Notes: generated from the letters alone by a model not told the origin. 64,000 bases of DNA from Paracrocinitomix sp040880585 (GCA_040880585.1 JBBDID010000035.1:248001-312000); one strand, 5' to 3'; shown: positions 1 to 8,668, numbered from the stretch's first letter. Made by a program: numbers and translations.

Positions 1-174
1 CATGGCGGTATCAGATCGCATGATCTTTTCATCTCCTCTTTTGGGATAAAAAGGTGAGTTTTTATCCAATTCAAGCGAAGCTGAGGTAAAGGTTTTATGC
101 TTGCATTCCGTCACCTTTTTTTCAGAAAAATCCGTTGAATATATCTGTTTACATCCACTAACAAAAATGTTCAT
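1..174 (-). CDS. N-terminus of an unidentified protein, cut by window edge
   Basis: An open frame of 58 codons starts at an ATG whose last bases overlap the stop codon of the dehydratase gene (ATGA overlap) and runs off the left edge. The overlap shows translational coupling with the FabZ-like gene. The visible part begins MNIFVSGCKQIY and ends KIMRSDTAM, with no signal peptide. By context (a hotdog dehydratase followed by an overlapping gene, as in flexirubin/aryl-polyene or other fatty-acid-like clusters) it could be the N-terminus of a beta-ketoacyl synthase-like protein, but no diagnostic motif lies in the visible part, so that is only inference. Confidence 0.5.
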   Translation of the reverse strand, partial: MNIFVSGCKQIYSTDFSEKKVTECKHKTFTSASLELDKNSPFYPKRGDEKIMRSDTAM

Positions 175-647
175 TTCTCTACTTTGGGTTTGATCATGTG
201 AAAATATTCCTCCATTTTATGAATAAAGGGATTTTCTTCCATCTCACTTTTTAATCCGATCATAAAAGAGAGCGTTGCAGAACAAACGAGCTTGTCATCC
301 ACCCGGGTCACCGTTTCTACATTTCCGCGATTATTATCCAAAGAGATGAGTTTAGACTCAACTATGCACTGATCTCCCGGCCGGACAAAAGATTTGAATT
401 TTGCCTTTTGGATAATACTAAGTATTGGATATACTCCCCCGGCTTGCGGATAACTTTGAGCATAGCTTTCTTCCAGTAATCTACCGGAAAGTTGTGCCAT
501 AGATTCGGTGAGCATAATTCCGGGAACCACAGGAAAACCAGGAAAATGATCTTGAAAAATCGGGTTGTCCAGGCTCCAGCACTTAATCCCAACGGCTGAC
601 TTTCCGGGGGTTATTTCTTTTATTCTGTCAATTAATAAAAAACGCAT
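171..647 (-). CDS. FabZ-like 3-hydroxyacyl-ACP dehydratase (hotdog fold)
   Basis: 158 aa, about the length of FabZ. The family's catalytic stretch is present: HFPGFPVVPG at residues 34-43 holds the catalytic His34, and the following helix has Glu48 (LTESMAQ), the usual His/Glu pair that dehydrates 3-hydroxyacyl-ACP. The N-terminal pattern FLLIDRIKEITPG is also FabZ-like. Its stop overlaps the next gene's start, so it belongs to a longer leftward operon cut by the window. The housekeeping fabZ of Bacteroidota usually lies in an lpx operon, so this copy more likely serves a specialised acyl/polyene pathway (inference). Cytoplasmic. Family assignment is secure; the pathway is not. Confidence 0.85.
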   Translation of the reverse strand: MRFLLIDRIKEITPGKSAVGIKCWSLDNPIFQDHFPGFPVVPGIMLTESMAQLSGRLLEESYAQSYPQAGGVYPILSIIQKAKFKSFVRPGDQCIVESKLISLDNNRGNVETVTRVDDKLVCSATLSFMIGLKSEMEENPFIHKMEEYFHMIKPKVEK

Positions 648-785
648 GAATCAGGTTTTATTTGAAAGGTAAAGATAATCAATAATCTAGCTTTGTCTGT
701 TCTCGGTTTTAGTAAGTTTTTCTCATCCCATAGTCAGGTAATTAATGCAGGCATGCTTCTGAAAAACTGTGATTTTGCAGAGGCT

Positions 786-1742
786 TTATTCCCGAAGTTG
801 ATTGATGCTCTGCACATATTTTGACTGGACGGTCTTACGGAGCGCAAATCGTTCCCGCATCTCTTTTTCAAATTCATTCAATACAATCATCCCTATTGAA
901 TCCACCTCATACTTGTTCTCTATTTCGTACTCCTGCACTAAAACATGATCTAAAGAGGAAGGAAATAGCGGGTAAAAAACAGAAGAGTCTAACGAGCTTT
1001 CAATGACCCAGTATTTGTCCGAATTTTCTTTAAAATAAACAGGTTCATCATCTCCTCTCTTGACATTGCGCAATGGGGCTCCAAACTTTTTCATACCATA
1101 TTCAGGCCCTACATATACATGACCTCTGTGTCTATGGGATTCCCCGATCATTTTGGGAGCAAGAGACCGGATTTTTTCAGCCGTAAACAAATCAGGATAC
1201 AGGAATTTCAATTTTTGAAAAGGGGCGATAGGTGCATTTGCCTTTATAGATATCCATTCCTGTATGCTTGACAAAATATCCGCATAATTTTCAAGATCTG
1301 ATTTGTTTTTAGCCGATTGAAACTGTTGAAAAAGCAGGTTTAGCAAATGCGCCAAATTAGTTTCCTCTCCCTGATGCACCAATTTGTAAAAATCAAGTTC
1401 AGGTTCTTCTATTTCCATCCTGACACCTTCTCCTGATGTCATTTCAGATTTTAATTGAAAGGTATAAAAGCAGCCTTCGTCACCCATGCATTTTTTTCGC
1501 ATCCGCAGAGAAAATCCCTTTTTCAACAAGGTGTATTCAGGTGTGTCCATGTATAGGTCAAAATATACATAGCTGGCGTAATTAAAAGTATGAAACTCAT
1601 TTACTTCTTTAGAAGACAGCACAAAATCCCGAAGTTGGCTGATCTGCTCAGTGGTGTATTTTCGCTGGATTTCGACTCCCTGCCCCCAAACCAAATATGT
1701 GAGGCAAAAGAACACAGCTGTACAAGTTTTTTTAATGTCCAT
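786..1742 (-). CDS. Secreted CYTH/VTC-like domain protein
   Basis: 318 aa with an N-terminal signal peptide (hydrophobic residues 8-20, cleavage probably after WGQG). Residues 58-84 (YFDLYMDTPEY, then LLKKGFSLRMRKK) followed by 94-116 (FQLKSE, GVRMEIEEPEL) follow the strand pattern of CYTH/triphosphate-tunnel proteins: a YFDTP-type strand, an LR.R basic strand and acidic E-x-E strands. A late acidic segment near residue 270 (QEYEIENKYE) could be the closing tunnel strand. CYTH proteins bind triphosphate or polyphosphate, but most are cytosolic; this one is exported. It overlaps the upstream gene by 11 bp, so both are one operon. The fold is inferred from pattern only; the substrate is unknown. 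Confidence 0.5.
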   Translation of the reverse strand: MDIKKTCTAVFFCLTYLVWGQGVEIQRKYTTEQISQLRDFVLSSKEVNEFHTFNYASYVYFDLYMDTPEYTLLKKGFSLRMRKKCMGDEGCFYTFQLKSEMTSGEGVRMEIEEPELDFYKLVHQGEETNLAHLLNLLFQQFQSAKNKSDLENYADILSSIQEWISIKANAPIAPFQKLKFLYPDLFTAEKIRSLAPKMIGESHRHRGHVYVGPEYGMKKFGAPLRNVKRGDDEPVYFKENSDKYWVIESSLDSSVFYPLFPSSLDHVLVQEYEIENKYEVDSIGMIVLNEFEKEMRERFALRKTVQSKYVQSINQLRE

Positions 1743-3384
1743 AATTTCTCTTTCTTCCTTTGGTCGATAAAAAGCTCTCTGGATTTTTTTCTCTTTCGTA
1801 ATCTATGATGAGTTTTCCATTATCCACCACTTTAACGCCATCTTCTATCACCGTAAGCATTTTGTCAAAGGGGATAGGATGGGGATCTTTCAGGTCAAAT
1901 GCTAACAGTATGGATGCCCTGCGGGATGCCATTTTTTGAAAATATAATGCAGCAATGGGTGCCGGCCATCCGGCTTCATCAATCATTTCGGCTAGCATCT
2001 CCCCTGTAATGTGACGAATTTTATCGGCCATCCACCTCAAATCTTCATAAGTCGCAGCTTGATAAGGTTTCAAAATAGCATTTATTGAATTTTTCAGAAT
2101 AATTTTGTTCTTTTTTATTTGAAAAACTTCCCAGGACAATTCATTGACCAGCCCTACTTTAAAATCACCGGACAAAGGACTCACTTTTACACCAAGACTG
2201 GTGCCCAGGTCAGCAAAAACGGCAGATATGCGATAGTTATAGTTGCCATCATGTACAGTTGTCAAGGCGGTGTTTTCTTCACGGGTATCCCAATTTCCAA
2301 TAAAAGCGTGCGCCAGTAAAGCTGCCCGAAGTTCTCTTCTCTGTTCATTTTTTAGTAATCCGGGGATGATGGTTCCAATTCTTTTTACCCGATCCGGTCG
2401 GCCCTCAATGAAACACTTTTTAAATCGCACATATTCAAAACCGATATAAGGGTTTAATTTCTTGTGTTCTTTAGCCATCTCTTGCGTAACAATTCCTGCC
2501 GTACTAATAAAAGGAGAAATATCCACGCCATAAATGAATGTGAGACTATCCACCAATTGTACACTGTTTTTCACGGTTTGGATTCCGTCAAAAACCAGTG
2601 TAAGTTGATCTTCTCCATAAAAATAGGGATGATCCACATCATAACCCAAAGCAGCAAATATTCTTGATCCCAGAACATCTGTATGCGCTTCATCCCCCCA
2701 CTTTAATGACCATTCATTATCAAAATCGAGATCGTTTGCTTTAATTTTTGGAGTTGAGCCACTATAGGATAGTTCTTTGAATACAATCACCATCCTTTTT
2801 CTGGCTTTTATTTTTTTTTGTTTCGCCAAATCATCAAATTGCAAGTGAATTCCGGCTAATGTATCCGGTTGGTGCCAAAATGGTGAGTTTTTTACTTGTA
2901 ATACCGTTTTCTCCCCCGTTTTTTTACGTTCAAATGAAAACATCCGCAAACTTTTTTTGGTGTTTTTCAACAAGCGTCTTTTCTGTTGGAAAGAGAGGGT
3001 AGAATTGGCTTCCAAAATTGCAGAATGCTTCATAGATTTTTCAAATAACAGCATTTCATACAGTATTTCAATGGTTGAATCCGTAAGAGAAACCTTATTA
3101 AAATACTCCCACTCTAACTTTTCACTCAGGTGTTTGATGTGCCTGAGAAAGGCTTTTTTTCTTTTTTTTAAGGGGACTTCCTGATAAAATTTAATGTCTC
3201 TGTTCGTTAAAAAATTGGTCAGTTCTCGCAATTTTTTTAAATCGATCTGATCCTTGTTTATCAGCCCTGTCAATTCTGGCGGATGCTGAGGTAAAATCAA
3301 ACTTCCCCGCTCTATTTGAGCCGGAGAGTATGTCCCGATTAAGAATAAAAAAAATGTGATAAGCACTGACCGCTGTATCCTCAT
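1732..3384 (-). CDS. Secreted protein with atypical-kinase-like signature
   Basis: 550 aa with a signal peptide (residues 5-22, ending SPAQ). The N-terminal 150 residues are rich in Lys and Arg and probably helical. The C-terminal half has a kinase-like arrangement: LKWGDEAHTDVLGSRIF at 227-243 (candidate ATP-binding Lys228), IGNWDTREEN at 362-371 (Asp366 then Asn371, a catalytic-loop D-xxxx-N spacing) and ADLG at 391-394 (metal-binding Asp392). I recall similar WKxKxGDE / GNWDxxxxN / DLG proteins annotated as hypothetical in other phyla. HipA or PI3K-like kinases share the logic but are not exported. It overlaps the CYTH-like gene by 11 bp. Kinase activity is inference. Confidence 0.5.
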   Translation of the reverse strand: MRIQRSVLITFFLFLIGTYSPAQIERGSLILPQHPPELTGLINKDQIDLKKLRELTNFLTNRDIKFYQEVPLKKRKKAFLRHIKHLSEKLEWEYFNKVSLTDSTIEILYEMLLFEKSMKHSAILEANSTLSFQQKRRLLKNTKKSLRMFSFERKKTGEKTVLQVKNSPFWHQPDTLAGIHLQFDDLAKQKKIKARKRMVIVFKELSYSGSTPKIKANDLDFDNEWSLKWGDEAHTDVLGSRIFAALGYDVDHPYFYGEDQLTLVFDGIQTVKNSVQLVDSLTFIYGVDISPFISTAGIVTQEMAKEHKKLNPYIGFEYVRFKKCFIEGRPDRVKRIGTIIPGLLKNEQRRELRAALLAHAFIGNWDTREENTALTTVHDGNYNYRISAVFADLGTSLGVKVSPLSGDFKVGLVNELSWEVFQIKKNKIILKNSINAILKPYQAATYEDLRWMADKIRHITGEMLAEMIDEAGWPAPIAALYFQKMASRRASILLAFDLKDPHPIPFDKMLTVIEDGVKVVDNGKLIIDYEREKNPESFLSTKGRKRNYGH

Positions 3385-3488
3385 TAAGCTACATCTAAAG
3401 TTAAACCCTAAAATTAGTGATTTATATCACATTGATTCTTATTATTTTGACTAAATTTACTCCACAGGGAATCCCTAAATTTGATCTT

Positions 3489-4088
3489 ATGACAGTTACC
3501 AAATATACCTTGGTTTTAATTCTGCTTGCTAGTCTTCCATTTCAATTTGCCCGTGCACAAGAAGAAGATGAAAAAGAAAGGAATTTTCGAATAGAAATTG
3601 AACCCTCCTCCTTTTTTTTACGGGGAGTGTCGGCAAGTGTCCAGTACGCCATTACCAAAGACAGGCATCTTAGTCTGGGGCCTTATCTTGCTACTGTAGA
3701 CATTCCTGTTTTCCCCAGAAAAAGAATGTTTGACAATGTTGGAGCTGATACAACATCTGCCCGTTTGGGATTTCAAATTGCCTTAATGGCAAGGTATCGG
3801 ATTAATCTCTTTAAAGAGATGGAAAGTAACCCCTATGTAGGACTAATTGCCGGATGGGAGTACTTTGATATTAAACAGCCCTACAGTCCTGAAACGGTGC
3901 GTCTTACTACTTATGTATTAACGCCTTATCTAGGGTATGAGCTGTATTATTTTCGGAAGATGCTTTATGTCAATCCTCAAATCAGATCTGTTTTTTATTT
4001 GGGGCAAGGCACAGATCACCCTGAGCGCCCTGAACGGGTTTCCAGCTTCTTTTTACTTCCTCAAATTTCTTTAGGGATTCGATTGTAA
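3489..4088 (+). CDS. Outer-membrane beta-barrel (porin-like) protein
   Basis: The ATG at 3489 is preferred over an in-frame ATG 72 bp upstream because it starts directly at a standard signal peptide (MTVTKYTLVLILLASLPFQ, cleavage after ARAQ). The mature protein of about 175 aa shows alternating aromatic/hydrophobic strands (for example LGPYLATVDIPVF, NPYVGLIAGWEYF, YLGYELYYF) and ends in a short amphipathic strand (ISLGIRL), all typical of small 8-stranded outer-membrane barrels of Bacteroidota. No enzymatic motif. It is divergent from the kinase-like/CYTH operon. Family membership beyond 'barrel' is not resolvable by eye. Confidence 0.6.
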   Translation: MTVTKYTLVLILLASLPFQFARAQEEDEKERNFRIEIEPSSFFLRGVSASVQYAITKDRHLSLGPYLATVDIPVFPRKRMFDNVGADTTSARLGFQIALMARYRINLFKEMESNPYVGLIAGWEYFDIKQPYSPETVRLTTYVLTPYLGYELYYFRKMLYVNPQIRSVFYLGQGTDHPERPERVSSFFLLPQISLGIRL

Positions 4089-4122
4089 TTACGTTGGTAT
4101 TAAGTGCTTTTTCACCTAAAAT

Positions 4123-4194
4123 GGCCTCATAGTTCAATGGATAGAATGGGAGTTTCCTAAACTCTAGATGTAGGTTCGATTCCTACTGAGGCTA
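4123..4194 (+). tRNA. tRNA-Arg (anticodon CCU)
   Basis: A full cloverleaf can be folded: acceptor GGCCTCA/TGAGGCT, D stem GTTC/GAAT, anticodon stem GGAGT/ACTCT with loop TTCCTAA (anticodon CCT, reads AGG), and T arm GTAGG-TTCGATT-CCTAC. Discriminator A at 4194; CCA is not encoded. It lies 34 bp after the porin-like gene. Confidence 0.93.
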
Positions 4195-4299
4195 CTAACT
4201 GACACTTCTTTATTTCCGTTTAGGGAAGTTGATGTCTATCGATAATTTGCAGCTAAGCATGAGTTGTGTATAATATAATTTAGAAAATAAATTAGGGAG

Positions 4300-4551
4300 A
4301 TGAATGACAATGATTTTCAGGAAGAACTTTATCAAATCTTAGACAATCAAATTGCTGATAAAGATCCAAAAGAAACGGGTGAGACGTTAGAAAAGCTTAA
4401 GAAAATGGGAATGGATGAATCCAAAGCAAAAGAATTAATGGCCAGCTGTTTGGCTATTGAATTATTGGATGTGATTGAGAAGGGAAATGCTTACAATCAT
4501 GAGCGCTACGTCAGTAATCTAAAGCGTCTGCCCTTTGAGCCTCAAAATTGA
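4300..4551 (+). CDS. Small conserved-looking acidic protein, function unknown
   Basis: 83 aa, preceded by a purine-rich stretch (TTAGGGAG) six bases before the ATG, a plausible ribosome-binding site. It has no signal peptide or membrane segment. The sequence is charged and helical (GETLEKLKKMGM, SKAKELMASCLAIELLDVI) and ends RYVSNLKRLPFEPQN. Codon use and the clear RBS argue it is real. It lies alone between two tRNA genes. I do not recognise the family. Confidence 0.6.
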   Translation: MNDNDFQEELYQILDNQIADKDPKETGETLEKLKKMGMDESKAKELMASCLAIELLDVIEKGNAYNHERYVSNLKRLPFEPQN

Positions 4552-4593
4552 TAAGGCAGCTAACAAGCAAATACAAGAAATAGTTATAATCAT

Positions 4594-4601
4594 TATATTT
4601 G
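4594..4601 (+). promoter_or_regulatory. Candidate -7 element for tRNA-Pro
   Basis: TATATTTG matches the Bacteroidota -7 consensus TAnnTTTG and lies 45 bp before the mature tRNA-Pro 5' end. No clear -33 TTG at the usual spacing. Confidence 0.4.
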
Positions 4602-4646
4602 TGCCTTCAAAAATTGACACGGTTTCAGTGTGTTTTATTTTGAATT

Positions 4647-4721
4647 CGGGGTGTAGCTTAGTCCGGTTAAAGTGCGCGTCTGGGGGGCGCGAGAGCGGAG
4701 GTTCGAATCCTCTCACCCCGA
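4647..4721 (+). tRNA. tRNA-Pro (anticodon GGG)
   Basis: Acceptor stem CGGGGTG/CACCCCG, anticodon stem CGCGT/GCGCG with loop CTGGGGG (anticodon GGG, reads CCC), T arm GGAGG-TTCGAAT-CCTCT, discriminator A at 4721; CCA is not encoded. The 3' end is followed by GCTTTTTT. The last 15 bases of the gene plus 12 bases downstream are repeated exactly at 4863-4889. Confidence 0.93.
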
Positions 4722-4862
4722 CAAAGCTTTTTTGCGATAGCAAAACACAAGGACTAAATCATGAGGATCAAATTCATTTGAATCCGAAAGATTTTGTTCT
4801 GGCGGAAATGAGCGCAGCGAATGAAAAGCTTTGAACCCCCCCAAAACGGATCAACCCGGTTC

Positions 4863-4889
4863 ATCCTCTCACCCCGACAAAGCTTTTTT
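4863..4889 (+). repeat. Second copy of the tRNA-Pro 3' end (direct repeat, att-like)
   Basis: 27 bases here are identical to 4707-4733, which cover the end of the tRNA-Pro T arm, the acceptor 3' strand and the flank GCTTTTTT. The copies are 156 bp apart. Such 3'-end duplications are the usual trace of tRNA-targeted integration (attL/attR) or of a deleted tandem tRNA. The 129 bp between the copies carry no gene that I can support. Confidence 0.7.
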
Positions 4890-4894
4890 ATATG

Positions 4895-5737
4895 TCATAA
4901 AACAACATAATAATCATTTACCTCACTCCCTTGACTTATTGATTTTAACCGAAACTGAAATCCAAAATGGTAGGGTAGATAAATACCGCCCTCAAAATCA
5001 TTAAAGCTCCAGTCATGTGACCAATAATAATCCATGGTGTGGTCAAAATATAGTGGGTTAGGATAATACGGGGAAAGCTGAATACTAGACTTCACATTTT
5101 CATACCACTGTGAGTGATTTTCCCTTATATTATATGGAGCATTTGAAGGTCCGCTGCGTTTTTCATAAGGCTCTATGATCAAATGCCCGTAGAGCAAAGG
5201 GTATTGTTGACCATTAATTAATTCAGACCCTACGCTATCTACATTAAATTTTGATCCTGATTCTGGAATTTCTATTTGATCGCCAACTTCCAAATTAAAA
5301 TCCATCAATAACTTGGGACTAGGGTCGTTCAAGCTTGAGTATATATACGCTTTTTTATTTTGATAATCATATCTGTAAAGGATCCCCGTATTATGCCATT
5401 CCTGAACCTGATAATTATTGGGGTATAGATAGTCTGTTTTACGATACAAATGGTAAAAATAATTCTCATTATTCATTACACCCTCTTCAAGTTTATAGTG
5501 GTAAGCAATGGAAATAAAAGAGTGAGGGTTATTACAAGAGTTTGCAGATCCAAGCTGTATTTTTAACTCAGATTCATAGTCGCCAAACTTAGGTTCATGC
5601 CGTTCTTTGCCTACATTTTTATTTGTAAAGATTTGTCCTTGTTCAGGCTCAATAACTTCCTCTTTTTTACATGAGAGTAAGGTTATTATGGTTAAAAAAG
5701 TGACGGCTGCATTTTTCATGGAGAACAATTTTTCCAT
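4895..5737 (-). CDS. Putative lipoprotein, function unknown
   Basis: 280 aa (274 if started at the second ATG, 5719). Residues 8-22 form a lipoprotein signal peptide ending in the lipobox LLSC, with Cys23 followed by KKEE. The rest is a soluble, Tyr/Asn/Ser-rich secreted domain with motifs such as LLMDFNLEVGDQIEIP and WSFNDFEGGIYLPYHFG. The pattern 'property ... LLMDFNLEVGD' is common in secreted Bacteroidota proteins of unknown role. The stop codon lies 5 bp from the repeated tRNA end. Nothing in the neighbourhood suggests a pathway. Confidence 0.65.
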   Translation of the reverse strand: MEKLFSMKNAAVTFLTIITLLSCKKEEVIEPEQGQIFTNKNVGKERHEPKFGDYESELKIQLGSANSCNNPHSFISIAYHYKLEEGVMNNENYFYHLYRKTDYLYPNNYQVQEWHNTGILYRYDYQNKKAYIYSSLNDPSPKLLMDFNLEVGDQIEIPESGSKFNVDSVGSELINGQQYPLLYGHLIIEPYEKRSGPSNAPYNIRENHSQWYENVKSSIQLSPYYPNPLYFDHTMDYYWSHDWSFNDFEGGIYLPYHFGFQFRLKSISQGSEVNDYYVVL

Positions 5738-5862
5738 TAACGATTCTACTCAATAATTATTGCATATATTCTATTCATCATATAAAAAAAGGGGGGCTTT
5801 TTTTGCGAAGAATAAATGTCTGTTAAAACAAAAGTAAGCTTCTAAAAGATCAGTTATACCTG

Positions 5863-6489
5863 TTAAAAGAAAGGTCTTCTCTTTTTCATCCACTTTTTTG
5901 ACCCAAACTTGTTCCACAACTCAAATACTAAGACAACAATGATGAGAATAGTTGCCGCAAGGTTTTGCTGGTTTTCAATTTGATTTTTCAATGCTATTAG
6001 AACACATAACACCAAAAAAAATCCTCCAAAACCGGTAATTACCATGCTATAAAAATGAGTCATAAATCGGCTGCGTTCATATTCTTTATTCTTCACCCAA
6101 CGTATGTGGTGAATCAAAACCCTTAAAAATATCACCGGAATCAAGTACTGAACACTTTGCAACATATGAATAAGCGTGTTCCCACTTCGTAATTCGGCTT
6201 GTTGTTTATATACTATACTCATTAAAAATAAAGCAGCTAATCCATATAAAAACAATGTTATTCCCATCATGATTACCGCTGAAAGCACATTGGATAGCAA
6301 CGATCCTCCACGAGATAAATAATACCATTTTACAAAAGAAAAGATTCCAATAAAGATCACTTCCAATACAAAATACATCAAGAAGTAATAAAACTCTAGT
6401 TGTCCGATAAAAATCAACAAGAGAGGAAGGGCATTAAAAAGGATAATTTCCCAAAATGAAGCCGTTTTAATTATTTTCCCAATATTCAT
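5863..6489 (-). CDS. Five- to six-span membrane protein, DUF6498-like
   Basis: 208 aa with membrane segments near residues 13-30, 34-55, 62-90, 108-124 (then HHIRWVKNKEYER), 146-168 and 177-192. The first half, with FWEIILFNALPLL and YFVLEVIFIGIFSFVKW, resembles the DUF6498 family; I am unsure of this. It starts 11 bp after the antiporter gene ends and is probably co-transcribed with it, suggesting a link to ion or envelope homeostasis (inference). The C-terminus is basic (KKWMKKRRPFF), as expected for the cytoplasmic side. Confidence 0.6.
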   Translation of the reverse strand: MNIGKIIKTASFWEIILFNALPLLLIFIGQLEFYYFLMYFVLEVIFIGIFSFVKWYYLSRGGSLLSNVLSAVIMMGITLFLYGLAALFLMSIVYKQQAELRSGNTLIHMLQSVQYLIPVIFLRVLIHHIRWVKNKEYERSRFMTHFYSMVITGFGGFFLVLCVLIALKNQIENQQNLAATILIIVVLVFELWNKFGSKKWMKKRRPFF

Positions 6490-6500
6490 ACAGCATTTCT

Positions 6501-8519
6501 TTATTCATCCCCCAAAACAAAGTACTTATTAATTCCTATGATATCATCCGGCCTTCCGAATAAATATAGAATGTCATCTTGTTTCACTATGATTTCCGGA
6601 TCCACTTCCATGATATATTCATCCCCTCTTTTGATCGCTAAAACAGTAACTCCGTGATTGCTTCGGATTCCCGATTCTCTAATTGGTTTTCCTACAATAC
6701 TGTTTTTCCCTTGTCGAACAGGAAGCGTCGCTATTTCCATATCCGGAATATGAAGCATGCCAGTACCAAAACCGTTATCTGTGGCTGTCAGGGACGTGCT
6801 TCTAAAAGCCTCATAGTTGCGAGAACGAATGTCATTAATGAATGCTCCTATTTCATTTGAAGGAATCAAATACTTTTTCATCACGCGGGTAAAAATCTGT
6901 ATGGATGTTTCAAACTCTTCAGGTATTACTTCATCTGCCCCCAAATTTATTATGCCTTCTACTTCTTTTATATAGCGTGTTCGAACAATGATATATGCTG
7001 TTTCTGTGAATTGTCGCACTATGCGTACAATGTTTCGGGTAGCATCATGGGCAGATATCGCCACAACCACTACCCGCGCTTCCTGAACGTGGACGTGTTT
7101 TAAAATAAGGTCATTGCTTGCATCTCCATAAATAATCGGTTCCTCTCTCTTTTTTGCTTTTCTGATCGCCTCCGGATCCAACTCAATGATGACATAAGGA
7201 ATATCGGCTTTTCTTGCAGCCCGGGCAACATTTTGGCCATTGAGCCCATATCCAATAATTATCACATGATCGCGATAAGTTCTGACGGCATCTTTTTCTT
7301 CTCCCAGCTCTGCTTTTGCTCTGCTTGTTAACTTATCACGTACAGCTTTTGGCATAGGCGTTCTCAATAAAAAATTGGAAATGGCCGGTGAAAAGTTGAT
7401 GATAAATGGCGTGGCTCCCATTGAAATAATAGAAATCGCTAAAAAATACTGATAAACACTCTCTGAAAGCAACTCATTTTTCATTCCAACCGTTGAAAGT
7501 AAAAAGGCAAATTCTCCTACCTGAAAAATAGCGAGCGCTGTTAGCATACTTGTTCTGGGTGGATACTTCAACAAGAGTACGGTAAAGAAAATGATGAGCA
7601 ATTTGATGATGACAACACCGGCCGCTAAGAGGTGAATGTACCAGATGTTTTCAATAAAAAAAGAGAGATTCAATAACATCCCCACTGAGACAAAGAAGAA
7701 ACTGATAAAGATCTCTCTAAAGGGTAAGATGTTAGCGGTAGCCTGATGGCTATATTCCGATTCAGAGATAATCAATCCGGCAAAGAAAGCCCCCAATGCC
7801 AGGGAAAGCCCTACCGAAGATGTCATCCAGGCGGTGGCAAAGCACAGCACAATAATGGTCAGAATAAAAAGTTCTCTGCTTCTGGTTTTTACGACTAATT
7901 TAAGCAGCAAGGGAACCACAAACTTGGCCAAAACAATCACTGCCACGATAATTCCAGCTACCTTTATTACCAGCCATAACAAATCTTCTCCGGGATTTTC
8001 AGACTTCCCTGCAAGCATGGGCGTGACCAACATCATTAAAACAACAATGATATCCTGAAAAATCAAGATCGCCACGGATACCCTACCGTGTGGAGAGGTC
8101 AATTCTCCTTTCTCTTGAAGCATTTTTAATACAATAGCGGTGCTACTCAAAGAAACCAAAAAACCCATGAATACGGCTTCTTGTAAGGTCAATCCCAGAT
8201 AATAAGAAACTCCGGTCACCACTCCAATTGTTCCAAATACCTGAAGTCCGCCGCCCAGTAAAACGGTATTTTTGATAGAGGCGAGACCTTTTAATGAAAA
8301 TTCAATTCCAATGACAAAAAGTAGAAAAATAATTCCTATTTCTGAGAGGATTTCAACTTCATGACTGACCTGAATCAAATTGAGACCGTGGGGTCCCACA
8401 ATCATCCCGGTAATCAAAAAGCCCAAAATAGAAGGTAATTTGAATTTTTGGAACAACAGTACAATAATTACTGATAAACCCAGAATAATAACTATGTCCG
8501 GTAGAAGAGGAAACTCCAT
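6501..8519 (-). CDS. CPA2-family monovalent cation:proton antiporter (KefB/KefC type) with TrkA domains
   Basis: 672 aa in three parts. Residues 1-380 form about 12 membrane segments with antiporter motifs (FLLFVIGIEFS, and the LSSTAIVLKML segment typical of CPA2). A TrkA-N/RCK domain starts near 417 with the nucleotide-binding motif GYGLNGQNVAR and an acidic end-of-strand residue (IIELDPEA). A TrkA-C domain fills the last 80 residues. Such proteins exchange K+ or Na+ for H+ across the inner membrane and are gated by NAD(H) or nucleotides bound to the RCK domain. First gene of a two-gene operon with the membrane protein downstream. Ion specificity cannot be read from the sequence. Confidence 0.9.
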   Translation of the reverse strand: MEFPLLPDIVIILGLSVIIVLLFQKFKLPSILGFLITGMIVGPHGLNLIQVSHEVEILSEIGIIFLLFVIGIEFSLKGLASIKNTVLLGGGLQVFGTIGVVTGVSYYLGLTLQEAVFMGFLVSLSSTAIVLKMLQEKGELTSPHGRVSVAILIFQDIIVVLMMLVTPMLAGKSENPGEDLLWLVIKVAGIIVAVIVLAKFVVPLLLKLVVKTRSRELFILTIIVLCFATAWMTSSVGLSLALGAFFAGLIISESEYSHQATANILPFREIFISFFFVSVGMLLNLSFFIENIWYIHLLAAGVVIIKLLIIFFTVLLLKYPPRTSMLTALAIFQVGEFAFLLSTVGMKNELLSESVYQYFLAISIISMGATPFIINFSPAISNFLLRTPMPKAVRDKLTSRAKAELGEEKDAVRTYRDHVIIIGYGLNGQNVARAARKADIPYVIIELDPEAIRKAKKREEPIIYGDASNDLILKHVHVQEARVVVVAISAHDATRNIVRIVRQFTETAYIIVRTRYIKEVEGIINLGADEVIPEEFETSIQIFTRVMKKYLIPSNEIGAFINDIRSRNYEAFRSTSLTATDNGFGTGMLHIPDMEIATLPVRQGKNSIVGKPIRESGIRSNHGVTVLAIKRGDEYIMEVDPEIIVKQDDILYLFGRPDDIIGINKYFVLGDE

Positions 8520-8591
8520 GCTCGTAATGAAAATTTGTGTTTCAGCCCTTTCATGACTTTAACTTACAAAGGGTCATTCAGGCAGGTTTTT

Positions 8592-8599
8592 CAAAGATA
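8592..8599 (-). promoter_or_regulatory. Candidate -7 element of the antiporter operon
   Basis: On the minus strand this reads TATCTTTG, an exact TAnnTTTG match, 73 bp upstream of the antiporter ATG. No TTG at the usual -33 distance, so support is partial. Confidence 0.35.
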
Positions 8600-8668
8600 A
8601 CACTTTGGGTGCAGAAAAAGTGCTCCCCCATCAAGAATCATAAAGAAAACAAGCTACCATTAACACTC

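Noticed and set aside
4519..4834. Two open frames across the tRNA-Pro region on both strands
   Set aside because: They read through the tRNA gene and its flanks; the tRNA explains the sequence.
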